From Nemophila menziesii (lineage: Eukaryota > Streptophyta > Magnoliopsida > Boraginales > Hydrophyllaceae), in contig JARWIR010000215.1 of NCBI GenBank assembly GCA_029959085.1, positions 1 to 64,000 on the forward strand: a DNA stretch of 64,000 nt, read 5' to 3'. Below are positions 52,069-64,000 of this stretch, piece after piece (the stretch's first letter is position 1; the number at the start of each line of letters is the position of its first letter). The notes under the pieces were generated by a model. It was given only the letters and a program-made list of their open reading frames with translations. It ran no database searches and was not told the origin of the DNA. The position numbers and the translations under genes were made by a program.

Positions 52069-52117
52069 ATTGATGATTTTGGTATCGCTTGTGAGAAATC
52101 ATATCTTCAAAGATGTT

Positions 52118-52125
52118 CTTTTATA
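52118..52125 (-). promoter_or_regulatory. TATA box of defensin-like copy 5
   Basis: TATAAAAG on the minus strand, about 50 nt above the ATG. Confidence 0.62.
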
Positions 52126-53079
52126 GGGGGAGAACCAAAGTATTCATGAAATAAACAATTAATGAAAAGCTTTTCTGATCTTTTCAATGATATGGATGTT
52201 TAACAATCCGTGGAGGACACCACCAGAAAAAGTAGTAGAATTGAACAAGTCTGAATATTGATTATGTGATAATATTAAATAAACTATACACTAGTTTACC
52301 AAATCATGTTTGGAAATGATTAAATACCGTATGGTGTATTGTACCAGACTGGCACTAAGAGCAAGTAAACATATACTATTAATAACCTTTTTTGTGATAT
52401 TTAAATATTTATGCTATCTAAAAAAAATTCAGGTAAAATGCATCTTTGAATGTGAATTTTTATTCTTTGAACAAAAAAAAAAGAAAGTGAATTGTTATTG
52501 TATAGAGACCAGTAGCTAGTCTAAAAATTTTAACCTCAATTGTTCATTAGAATATATATTCAATTTGACATCTTGAATATGTTTGTAAGCCACTTTCAAC
52601 TGATCATCCTTCTGTGGTTTTTACATAATAGTACAAAAATTCCTAATATGTATGCCCACCGAAGAACCTGCTGTAAAATAAATCCTTTCCTCAGTTGCAG
52701 ATCATATATTTTTTATTATTTCTTGAGTTCAATTTATTTTTATCTTGTTTCTATTGATCTCTCAGCTTAGAACTTTCCGATTAGCGCAAAATATATGCAA
52801 AGGAAAATGTACAAGATATTTATCATGTATGGCTTCTATATTTTTTAGTATAATATTTTCATTTTTAGGCTACCAAACTGCGAAAGATATGATAAAATTG
52901 CAAATGAATTGTAATTGTATGGGTTTTATAATTGAACCAGTATACAAAATGCATAGCAAGGATGTAAAATATTGATTCTATACTAATAGAACAAGAATAT
53001 TAAAAATACTTAATGAAGTATTATCCTTCCAAATTATTTACCAAAAGGGTTTTATCAAAAATAGATATTTTCCTTAACA

Positions 53080-54470
53080 TACCCCAGGTCGGAGTATATA
53101 TTATTGGCACTAGACTTGCTTAGTAATATCTCAAACAATAGCAAACTCTATGGCTTAGGGAATATATAAGTGTCTTCTATATTTTCTTATGTAATGTGTG
53201 CATAACAATTCTTCTTGACCTTTCTAAGTGGTGATGATCAATTTCCATATTCTTCTTACACTTATGAAATACAAGCTTGACACAAATTATTGTCCATTGA
53301 TTATCATAATAGAGTGTGTCTTCTTTCGGTGGCTCACCTTCCAATCATTTAAATGTTTTCCAAAACATTATCTTGCAGCATGTAGTTTCCATTGACTGAT
53401 ATTCAGCCTCTGTGCCTGAACAAGATACAATTGTCAATTTCTTCTTTTTCCATGATATAGGTGCCTGCCGAATGAGATTAGGATATCCAGTTATCAACCT
53501 TCTTGCAGCCTTAAATATAACTAACTGGGTAATGCTAAACTCCTTTAACTACAATGTCACAATCGAAGGACGATGTATGCCTAGTCTAGGTGTATTTTTT
53601 TCATGTACTTTAGGATCTTTAGTAGTACCTCAAGGTGTGGTTTCGACGTCTATGCTTGCCCTGACTCAACTCAAGGACAACAAGTGAAATTTCAATCCTT
53701 TTTATAGTTAGGTTGATTAGCCTACATATAATTCGTCTTTATGACAATAAATCAATGAACATGTATTTTATTTGAATAATACAACCTTTTATTCAACTAG
53801 AACCCATAAATTTTTGGCACCCAAGAATAATGCATTGTCCCATATGACTATAACATATGTTTGTTGAAACAAAGTGATCATTTTTATCTTGCAAGTTATA
53901 TTCCTAAGAAATACTTGAGTTTACCCCAATCCTATGATTTAAATTTTTTGGATAGATATATTTATCATAAACCAACAAAGAAATTAAGTTAAGTAGATAA
54001 TATTGGAAAAACATATATTATACTATAATTTTTTATGTAACCCGATATCCTTGATGGAATTAGATAGTTTGAGAAACCAATGTTTTGAAACTTGGTTGAA
54101 AACCATGTATGGAATTGATTTAGTTTACGTACTATAGGCCTACTCTTTTATCAGAATACAAGTGGAAATTTTATGTAAACATCCTCATAAAGCTCTCTGT
54201 ATAAAAATTTCTTATGGACATCGAGTTGGTGCAAGTGTTGTTCTTGCAAATCTAGCACAGTGGGGAGAAAACAAACTATCGTTAATTTAACAACATTGGA
54301 AAATGTTTTTCTATAATCAACAATTTATATTCAGATATAACCCTTCTCAAACAACCATTATTTGTACCTCACTATTGTAAAATAAATTTTAAATTTTTTA
54401 ATGTACACCCATTTGCAACTAGTGGGTTGTTTGTAGGGTGGCATCGGTGCAAAATATTTAATGTTGGTCG
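53080..54470 (-). mobile_element. Decayed Ty1/copia pol relic, unit G
   Basis: LTR start at 53079, altered polypurine tract (three bases lost), RNase H to about 53510, RT motifs to about 54470. It has more substitutions than the other copies. Confidence 0.82.
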
Positions 54471-54563
54471 TCTTTATGAGATTCAGTTTTTTGGTTAATC
54501 CCAACACAGTTGTGGATGTTTGAACACCTTGTGAAGAATTTGGAATATCTTTATGATTGTGAG

Positions 54564-56732
54564 GTTATATATGAGCATTTTATGGTGTGAATGAATGTAA
54601 ATATAAAACAATTGGGTTACCTCAACTTGACAGGTCCTTGTTTTTTCTTCTAAGAGGTACATGATTTGAATATCTCCCTAAATATGGTAACCTGATTCTG
54701 GCTTGCTTGGGGGTCACATGGATGCATATTCTCCGTTGGGCTAGTAGAGGTGTGCGCACACTTGCTCGCGACCCTCGTTATCAAACAAAATGTTATTATA
54801 TGTGAAAAAATAGGATAGTTGATGAGAGGTATAACATAATCACACTTATTTGGAAAACTTGCAAATTGGAAGAAGTTTATATTGGAATTGTTATATAGAG
54901 AGGAGGTCAAGGAATATTTCTTAGGTCTTGTGAGTTTCTATTGGTTCCTGCAATGGGGGATAATGCGGGATAAACAAAGGTAGTAGTTATTTTTATATAT
55001 AGTGGTCGAAATAATCGAATCTCTTAATGGAGTATTGGATAATATAGGCATATTGTCGTTTAATTCACAAGTTGAAAGTTTGAGTGTAGTGATTCTTGAA
55101 ATTTCGCAAGGATTATAATATATATAGTCAACAGAACTGGTTGTGAAAATCTTCGAAAAAAGAGATGAGTGCAGAAAAATTAAATTTTAGTAGTGAAATT
55201 ATTTTTAAAGAGGACATTATCTTGCAGATAAAAAACCAAGTTGAGAGTTAGATCGAATAATTTGTAACCTTTTTAACTACAGGAATATCATATAAAGATG
55301 CGACTAGGTGAGCAAGAGTAAATTTAGTGATATTTGTGTGTAAGATGATACAAAACAAAACCATCCAAAATATCGTAGACAAGAATAATTTGATTCTTTC
55401 TGAATAAATTTTCGATATGGAGTTTTTCTTTGAAAAAGAATTTTGGATATGCGAATCAACAAATAAGTAGAAAATGTTGCCTATCAATAAAACAATTTAT
55501 AGATATGAGCTTGAAATAGTATGGTTCGACAACCTTAGAGGAAACAATAGTGTTCGATCACATTCAACGACAGCGATTTGTTTTGGTGTGTTAATGTATT
55601 TGATTAGACAAAATTACCCCCTGGCCACAATATGACCATACCATCCTATTCGGACTAGTCTGGCTTCTCAGCAGTTATCAGGATATCTCTCGGTCATAAA
55701 ACTTATTTGGACGAAAGATCCCTAATTATCTAGTCTAGCACTTCACCCGCCTACCAGATGTCTTCTCAATCGTTAAGTCACTTGTATATTAAATTCTTAA
55801 GTGTCTAAACTGGTTCTTCAGCCGATAATCAACTTCCCTCTCGGTCATAAAACCCATTTGGACAATCAACGCATAGAAATTTTAGCTACACACCCATATA
55901 TTTATATAACATGATTTTAATTTTGTTGAAAATTAGCAAAAGCCTCTAACTCTTTAACAAAAAAATTATTCCACATTTTATGACAAGTCATCCATAAAAC
56001 TAATCTAATGCCTCTTTTTATGCATACGTAATGTGCCCACAAATATCAGGGTCTACTAGACCAAGAGTCTAAGAATCTTTCCATGCGCTCTTCTTTGAGA
56101 ATGGATTTTTACATCTTGTTTACCAACCAAAACATTTTTACATAGCCTCTGAGGAGCCTTGAGTTGTGGCACACTACTAACCATATTGTTTTACCTAAGA
56201 GTTTTCAAACCTTTAAGACTCTAGTAGCGTCCATACCGACAATGACAAGTTGAGTTTATTGTAATCAAACCTTTATTATCCAATATTTGTTGATATTGTG
56301 TTAACTTGAGCATTTCATTTTTTAGACCTCGACTTGAGGCTTTATTGTGTTAACACGTCGTGTAACCTTCTATATTTCGACAAATGTGGTGTACAATGAT
56401 TGGTGCGTCATCGTTTATTGATCGTTTCTGGGGTCAAATCACTTTCGTGAGACTATATGAAGGCCTTTTCTCTATATGATGGATATTCAGTGAGAGATGA
56501 AAGGATGAATGACTAACATGTTTGATTTGTATTTTATGTGTGCCATTTTATTGAGTCGAACTTACAATCGATTCATTTGAACTGATCACTTATTGAATAA
56601 ATCTGAAAGTGCTTATTAATTTTAATTTTGTTGGGGATTTTTGGTCAACCCCAACTATGAGAATATTTTTCTTTTATTGTATATTTTGAATTCACAAAGA
56701 AAACAAATTAAAACATTTATATAGTATAATAT
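54564..56732. repeat. Tandem unit H, truncated (2.17 kb)
   Basis: Left part of a unit that breaks at exactly the same base as unit F and joins the same hAT-like end. It has lost about 65 bp near 55660 in the TCTCGG-repeat zone and gained a short insertion near 55200. No defensin-like gene and no supported gene elsewhere. Confidence 0.9.
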
Positions 56733-57180
56733 CAGCCTGGCTATCGGACACGGGTTATCGGACCGCCGGTCCTGCCCGGACCAATAAGCACCGGCGACGG
56801 AACGGGGCCGGTATGATGCAGGTGGCCGGAACAGAACGGAACGTCGGTTCCTGGTTCGTGCGGCGTTTTCAGATGTTGAGTTTTAGCTTGGACCGAACCG
56901 GTCCGTGACTAATACGGACCGGTAACGGCCCGTTATTATTATTATTATTTTTTTATATATATATAGGCCCAAACCTAATGTATGCCCAAAACCCACCGAC
57001 GAAGAAGCGTTCCCAAATCCCATTCCTCACCCTACCCTAATTCGTGAACGCCGTTACTCCGCTCATTCATGTAAAATGGAAATCGAAGGTTCTGATAAAG
57101 ATGAAGAAAAAGAAGAAGAAGAAGTGGAAGAGGAGGAAGATGAAGATAACGCGAAATCTGAAGAAGATATTAATGGTGAT
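56733..57180 (+). mobile_element. hAT-like transposon 5' end fragment (unit H)
   Basis: Duplicate of the fragment at 45733-46177, with a shorter GGAAC run and fewer ATT repeats. It fuses to the LTR at the same base. The start codon at 57076-57078 opens a longer frame here. Confidence 0.55.
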
Positions 57181-57207
57181 TATGGTCGAATATGGCTCTT
57201 CGAATGA
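57076..57207 (+). pseudogene. Acidic N-terminus of a transposon protein fused to LTR sequence
   Basis: A 43-residue open frame starting MEIEGSDKDEEK and continuing as a very acidic Glu/Asp run. It crosses the junction with the LTR near residue 36 and stops at 57205-57207 after a few LTR-derived residues (GRIWLFE). Acidic starts of this kind occur in hAT transposases, but no BED finger or catalytic part is present. The duplicate at 46085 has a stop at codon 4. A truncated remnant, not a working gene. Confidence 0.5.
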
Positions 57208-60081
57208 TATGATTTTACCTCTTTGGCTATGTAACTAGTTAAGCCTGTCAGTCAATAACGGACATTACACGGGTATTACCTAGATCAGCATTCAAACCCC
57301 CCAGTCGGATGATCACTTCGCCACTAAAGTGAATAGCCCAAATACTAAAAGCTAATTCTAGTTGTTCCTAAAAGATTTAGTAATGAAAACAAAGTAATAA
57401 CCAATATATAAAACTCAATCCTATTTAAATCTAAACAATCCCAAATTCAAAACATAGATTAATTAATTAAGTTTCATCCCTTTTATGCGATTCTCAAGTA
57501 TAAAAAAATTTAGCTCATGAAAAATTTAAAGACTAACATAAAAGAAAAGGAATTCATGTTCAAATACAAAAGATAAATAAATAACCTAAAGGGTTGAATG
57601 ACTATTGTTGGAGGAACAGAATTCCTCCAGTTTCTAGCTTCTTCTCTCCTTCGTGCTCTGACTTGAAAACCTTAAGCCTCTTGTGTAATTCTCTGAAGTG
57701 TGTGAAAGTAGGAGTTTAAGGGGTGTATTTATAGGTGTTGGAAGACCCTAGGTCGAATTCGCTTGGAGTGGAAGACAAGTTAAAGACTCTTAAATTCGTA
57801 GCCCTAAATTCTAGAAAAGGTAAGATTTTGCTGCTGATTTGATTTGGTCATATCTTTTTCAATACTTATCCGTTTCAGAAGTTCCAATATATGAAACTGC
57901 TTGTCTTGGAAAGAGCTTTCTATTGGTGCAGACCACTCATCAAGAATCCATGCCAATCTTTAGTTATGAATTAATCTTTAAAACGTGGCTGGAATTTCAG
58001 ATTCACAAGGCAGCTTTATCTTTTCCTTCTTTGAATAAATCTTTCCTAAATCTTCTTATTTCTATGTAAATCTTCTTTCCTTTCATATTTATCTTGACTT
58101 GGTCTCTAAGTAATTACCATTTATCTTTTAAAGCTTCACATTAAATAAATAATTAAACCGCATATGTTTAAAAGGAATAAATCAATAACTCAAGAAAACG
58201 AAATAGGAAAGTGCACTCTAAAAATAGAAACTCGAGTAAAAATCATTTCCTAACACTCTCAAATACACTAAGACTTTATTCTCACTTCTTCTCCTTGGAT
58301 TGGTGGTGATCCTTTGTGTGTTCTAAAATAAATGCTTATGTAATCGAACCACAACTGCAGGTGTACGGTTGTCCCAAGTAATAATAGTGATAATACAGAT
58401 TCGTTCCAAGGACGGGATGGTTGACTACAATGTCTATCGATTAATGAATGATTGCACTTATGAAAGCAAATAAAGATAATATGTTTGATTGGTTTTTGTA
58501 TTAATGCTAAATGATAAAAGACTAAATGGAAAATTCAATTAAAAGCTAAGACGCAAGTAAAATGATGTAAAACGCAAGTATGAGAAGATAGCACTTGAGA
58601 ACGCAAGGGGTCATCCTAATCCTATTTCATAACGTATGCTGTTTAAGGGTTAAATTGGTCAATTACAATGGTCGGGATTCTAAATTCCTTATACCCCCGT
58701 CAGGGTGGACTATAAGGCTATCCTAGAGTGTCACTAGTCCCGTCAGGGTAAATATGATCCACTTTTAGATGTTTAAGTTTAATTACCTCATTGGCCCTAG
58801 AATTAGCTAAGTTCGTCAGAATCAATAGCTTCTATTCTAGATTGAATAAATGGTTCTGTACCTAAACCCTCCTTCAGGATGATCCAATCGCCACTAATTG
58901 GAATAGCCTAGATACTAACACCTGTTCCTAGTTCATGACTCTAAAAACAGTAAATATTCTCAATTTATCGAAAAAGGTAAAAGACACAATCTAATTTAAT
59001 TTAACAGAAACCCAAATTCAACATATGAAATTCAATAAGATTTGGGAATTACCCATATAGCATTCTCAAGCACTAAAATGTGTTTAGCTCATATTAATTG
59101 AAAACAAAACTAAATTAAATAAAAGCGAATTCATATTGTTTACAAAATTAAAGATAAAAGAACCTAATTTCCGGAATAGGAATGACTGAGAACGAAGATA
59201 TAGACCCTCTCCAACTCTTGCAGCTTCTTCTTTCTTCCTTCTGTTGCTTCTCTCTGATGTTTAATCTTGTGGAATGTGAATTGTTGTGAAAATAGAGGTC
59301 AAAGGCTCCTTTTATAAGTGGAAAAACGGATTAGGGCTTGGACCTAAGAATAAAACACTAATTAAATGTCCAAGCCCAATTTCTAAGCCCAAAATCCCGT
59401 AACTGCTGATACACCTTCACTAAAACGGCTTTTCCCGCTTCGGTATGACTCCGATTGACTTAGTTCTGGTTGCTAAAGTTCCGTAACTCGATAAGGAATG
59501 TTTTCTCTTCAAAGGTCAGCGGCTAAATCATCTCTTAAGCACCGCGAAATCAGCAATCTATGGCCTGGAAAACAAATTTTCAGCTTTAAAAATAATTTCT
59601 TTCGGGATTTATCTTTAAGTCCTGACTCTATATCACGATCTTTGACTCTCTTCTCGGATTCCATTCCTAGCTAATATTCAAAACCTACAAACTTTCCACT
59701 AAAATACACAAGATTACGCGCAAAAGTTTAATAAATCAAAAATACTAGAAATAAAATGGAAATTGCGGATTATTGCATTTTTAACTCAAAAGTCTATCAT
59801 ATTAATCAAATAAACACAAAAAATGATGTCTCCCAAGGGTCAAAAATGAGAACAATTAGGGAGACATCAATTGGTCTTTCATGAATTTCAAGAACCAATT
59901 AACTTTGCATTAAAAATAGTCAAATTTACGCACAAAAGCTCAGATTCTGCAAATAGTTAATTTCCAAGGGGAGGAAGTGCAATATGATCAATTAAGCCTA
60001 AAAGTCTATCAAATAAGTCATTTATTCACCTAAAAGGATGTCTCCAAAGGGCTAATAATTAGAACAAATAGGGAGACATCA
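57181..60081 (-). repeat. Truncated LTR remnant before unit I
   Basis: Same structure and breakpoints as 46178-49078: outer LTR from an internal point to its edge, then ATTAT at 60082-60086. Confidence 0.88.
58304..59869 (-). mobile_element. Nested solo LTR (remnant before unit I)
   Basis: Same nested insertion, with ATTGG at 58299-58303 and 59870-59874. Confidence 0.87.
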
Positions 60082-62463
60082 ATTATATATGAGCATTTTA
60101 TGGTGTGAATGAATGTAATTGTAAAACAATTGGGTTACCTCAACTTGCCAGGTCCTTGTTTTTTCTTCTAAGAGGTACATGATTTGAATATCTCCTTAGA
60201 TATGGTAACCTGATTCTGGCTTGCTTGGGGGTCACATGGATGCATATTCTCCGTTGGGCTAGTAGAGGTGTGCACACACTTGCTCGCGACCCTCGTTATC
60301 AAGCAAAATGTTATTATATGTGAAAAAATAGGATAGTTGATGAGAGGTATAACATAATCACACTTATTTGGAAAACTTGCGAATTGGAAGAAGTCTTTAT
60401 TGGATGTGTTATATAGAAAGGAGGCCAAGGCATATTTCTTAGGTCTTGTGAGTTTCTATTGGTTCCTGCAATGGGGGATAATACAGGATAAACAAAGGTA
60501 GTAGTTATTTTTATATATAGTGGTCGAAATGGTCGAATCTCTTAATGTAGTACTGAATAATATAGGCATATTGTCGTTTAATTCACAAGTTGAAAGTTTG
60601 AATGTAGTTATTATTGAAATTTTGCAAGGATTATAATATATATATTCAAAGAACTGGTTGTGAAAGATCTTCGTAAAAAGAGATGAGTGCAGAAAAATTA
60701 AATTTTAGTAGAGGACATTATCTTGCGGATAAAAAACCAAGTTGAGAGTTAGATCGAATAATTTGTAACCTTTTTAACTACAGGAATATCATATAAAGAT
60801 GCGACTAGGTGAACAAGAGTAAATTTAGTGATATTTGTGTGTAAGATGATACAAAACAAAACCATCCAAAATATCGTAGACAAGAATAATTTGATTCTTT
60901 TCTGAATAAATTTTCGATATGGAGTTTTTCTTTGAAAAAGAATTTTGGATATGCGAATCAACAAATAAGTGGAAAATATTGCGTATCAATAAAACAATTT
61001 ATAGATATGAGCTTGAAAGAGTATGGTTCGACAACCTTAGAGGAAACAATAGTGTTCGATCACATTCAACGATAGCGATTTGTTTTGGTGTGTTAATGTA
61101 TATTATTAGTCAAAATTACCCCTGGCCACAATATGACCATACCATCCTATTCGGACTAGTCCGGCTCTTCAGCCAACTATCAACTGGCCTTTCCACCATA
61201 CATATCACTTGGAGTAAAAATTATTAAGTGACTTCTCAGCGGCTTATCAGATGATCTCTCGGTCATAAAACTTATTTGGACGAAAGATCCCTAATTATCT
61301 AGTCTAGCACTTCAGCCGCCTACCAGCTGTCTTCTCAGTCGTTAAGTCACTTGTATATTAAATTCTTAAGTGTCTAATCTGGTTCTTCAGCCGATAATCA
61401 ACTTCCCTCTCGGTCATAAAACCCATTTGGACAATCAACGCATAGAGATTTTAGCTACACACCCATATATTTATATAACATGATTTTTATTTCGTTGAAA
61501 ATTAGCAAAAGCCTCTGACTCTTTAACAAAACAATTATTCCACATTTTATGACAAGTCATCCATAAAACTAATCTAATGCCTCTTTTTATGCATACATAA
61601 TGTGCCTACAAATATCAGGGTCTACTAGACCAAGAGTCTAAGAATCTTTCCATGCGCTCTTCTTTGAGAATGGATTTTTACATGTTGTTTACCAACCAAA
61701 ACGTTTTTACATAGCCTCTGAGGAGGCTCGAGTTGTGGCACACTACTAACCGTATTATTTTACCTAAGAGTTTTCAAACCTTTAAGACTCTAGTAGCGTC
61801 CATACCGACAATGACAAGTTGGGTTTATTGTATCAAACCTTTATTATCCAATATTTGTTGATATTGTGTTGACTTGAGCATTTCATTTTTTAGACCTCGA
61901 CTTGAGGCTTTATTGTGTTAAGGCGTCGTGTAACCTTCAATATTTCGACAAATGTGGTGTACAATGATTGGTGCGTCATCGTTTATTGATCGTTTCTGGG
62001 GTCAAATCAGTTTCGTGAGACTATATGAAGGCCTTTTCTCTATATGATGGATATTCAATAAGAGATGAAAGGATGAATGACTAACATGTTTGATTTGTAA
62101 TTTATGTGTGCCATTTTATTGAGTCAAAGTTACCTTACAATAGATTCATTTGAACTGATCACTTATTGAATAAATCTGAAAGTGCTTATTAATTTTAATT
62201 TTGTTGGCGATTTTTGGTCAACCCCAACTATGAAAATATTTCTTTTATTGTATATTTTAAATTCACAAAGAAAACAAATTAAAACATTTATATAGTATAA
62301 TAGGTCTAAAATACAATTTGACAAATACATATATTATATATATTTCACTCATAAATGGAAGAATACAAACAAGGAGCAATAAAAAATAATGTAAAGGCTT
62401 GTAAGGCCATAAATGGTGACTTTTATTTCAACAGTGTACACAAGATCACGAGTTGTGATTTAT

Positions 62464-63072
62464 TTAGCAATGGAAGTAGCAATTGCAAGAATACTTCCAG
62501 TGTCCCCCATGTCCCCAGCGTTGCTTTTGGCATAATCCATACTGGTAACCCAAGTGCTTGCAGTGATAGCTACATTTGTAGCTTTGTAGGCAATTCCCAA
62601 CCCATTTGGGGCTTTGCTTCCAGCAGAATTTAGCATCCGCACCATTAATCTCTGCATGAAATTAAAATGAAAAGGTTGGGTCTTGGTTATTTAAAAAACA
62701 TTCCGAGATATTAAAATAAAAACAGAAAAAATTTATTCACATTAGCGCCATTTTAATTTATATACAATGAATGATACAAGGAAACCATGACAAAATTTGA
62801 ATTAAAGTTATAGTACAAAAGTAGTTGACCATAGAGTTCAAAACAAAATTTAGTGAACCGCCACGTACTGCAATAGATATTTATATTCTATAGGTAAATT
62901 TAAAGCATGGCCGGAGAGAAATATAGATCTACAGACACATTGATATTATGCCTGTGAATATTGCTTAGTTATTGATAAATAGGCCAACATGCTACGTACC
63001 AGATGCAGCAACAATGATGAAGATGTATAACAGAGCTAGGAATGATGCTTTGCAAATCATAGACTTTGCCAT
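62464..63072 (-). CDS. Defensin-like secreted cysteine-rich peptide, copy 6 (unit I), variant
   Basis: Exon 1 is 63000-63072 and exon 2 is 62464-62651, with a 348-nt intron. It is the only copy with a coding change: the codon at 62593-62595 reads AAT instead of CAT on the minus strand, so His44 becomes Asn just before the second cysteine. Signal peptide, splice sites and all eight cysteines are unchanged. Confidence 0.85.
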
Positions 63073-63121
63073 ATTGATGATTTTGGTATTGCTTGTGAGA
63101 AATCATATTTTCAAAGATGTT

Positions 63122-63129
63122 CTTTTATA
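63122..63129 (-). promoter_or_regulatory. TATA box of defensin-like copy 6
   Basis: TATAAAAG on the minus strand, as in copies 4 and 5. Confidence 0.62.
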
Positions 63130-64000
63130 GGGGGAGAACCAAAGTATTCATGAAATAAACAATTAATGAAAAGCTTTTCTGATCTTTTCAATGATATGGA
63201 TTTTAACAATCCGTGGAGGACACCACCAGAAAAAGTAGTAGAATTGAACAAGTCTGAATATTGATTATGTGATAATATTAAATAAACTATACACTAGTTT
63301 ACCAAATCATGTTTGGAAATGATTAAATACCGTACGGTGTATTGTACCAGACTGGCACTAAGAGCAAGTAAACATATACTATTAATAACCTTTTTTGTGA
63401 TATTTAAATATTTATGCTATCTAAGAAAACTCAGGTAAAATGCATCTTTGAAAGTGAATTGTTATTCTTTGAACAAAAAAAAAAGAAAGTGAATTGTTAT
63501 TGTATAGACCAGTAGCTAGTCTAAAATTTTTAACCTCAATTGTTCATAAGAATATATATTCAATTTGACATCTTGAATATGTTTGTAAGCCACTTTCAAC
63601 TGATCATCCTTCTGTGGTTTTTACATAATAGTACAAAAATTCCTAATATGTATGCCCACCGAAGAACCAGCTGTAAAATAAATCATTTCGTCAGTTGCAG
63701 ATCATATATTTTTTATTATTTCATGAGTTCAATTTTTTTTTATCTTGTTTCTATTGATCTCTCAGCTTAGAACTTTCCGATTAGCGCAAAATATATGCAA
63801 AGGAAAATGTACAAGATATTTATCATGTATGGCTTCTATATTTTTTAGTATAATATTTTCATCTTTAGGCTAGCAAACTGTGAAAGATATGATAAAATTG
63901 CAAATGAATTTTAATTGTATGGGTTTTATAATAGAACCAGTATACAAAATGCATAGAAAGGATGTACTATATTGATTCTATACTAATAGAACAAGAATAT

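Larger units (their letters stand above)
49079..54563. repeat. Tandem unit G (5.49 kb)
   Basis: Full-length unit after the truncated LTR. It holds the defensin-like gene and a copia relic with a 3-bp loss in the polypurine tract. The first 1.95 kb holds no supported gene; a plus-strand open frame seen there in other units is cut short by a stop at about 50119. Confidence 0.92.
60082..64000. repeat. Tandem unit I (cut by window end)
   Basis: The left 3.9 kb of a unit close to unit G. It holds the defensin-like gene and ends inside the copia 3' LTR region. The first 1.95 kb holds no supported gene. Confidence 0.9.

Overview
The window is AT-rich nuclear DNA from a flowering plant, probably a eudicot. 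The evidence is a Ty3/gypsy element of the Athila/Tat type primed by tRNA-Asp, Ty1/copia relics, an hAT-like transposon end, spliced genes with plant-type TATA boxes, and a defensin-like gene family with the usual plant two-exon layout. There is no prokaryotic gene organisation and no CRISPR array. I cannot name the species.

Most of the window is a tandem array of a repeat unit about 5.5 kb long. Nine units (called A to I here) start at 6308, 10468, 15979, 21484, 37954, 43451, 49079, 54564 and 60082. An intact unit holds, in + strand order: about 1.9 kb of AT-rich DNA that I cannot assign; a two-exon minus-strand gene for an 86-residue secreted peptide with eight cysteines; and a decayed minus-strand Ty1/copia relic (3' LTR start, polypurine tract, RNase H, reverse transcriptase). 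The gene is easy to miss. Its coding frame is split by a phase-1 intron, and the longest open frames over exon 2 are out-of-frame shadows. Six units (B, C, D, E, G, I) keep the gene. Unit A lost it by a deletion of about 1.2 kb. Units F and H lost it where they were replaced by an hAT/LTR chimera.

The array is interrupted at one fixed target position (ATTAT) by a minus-strand Athila-like retroelement. A 10.9-kb copy lies at 27062-37953 and a partial copy opens the window (1-6307). Truncated LTR remnants lie at 46178-49078 and 57181-60081. All four share the same outer junction and carry the same solo LTR nested in the outer LTR. One insertion was therefore copied along with the array. The element has gag, an aspartic protease and an integrase C-terminal tail, but no reverse transcriptase, RNase H or integrase core, so it is non-autonomous.

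Higher-order duplication is visible. A-B resembles C-D (about 11 kb), and F-hAT-LTR-G is repeated as H-hAT-LTR-I (about 11.1 kb). The region reads as a defensin-like gene cluster that grew by unequal exchange, with transposon insertions acting as markers of each step.
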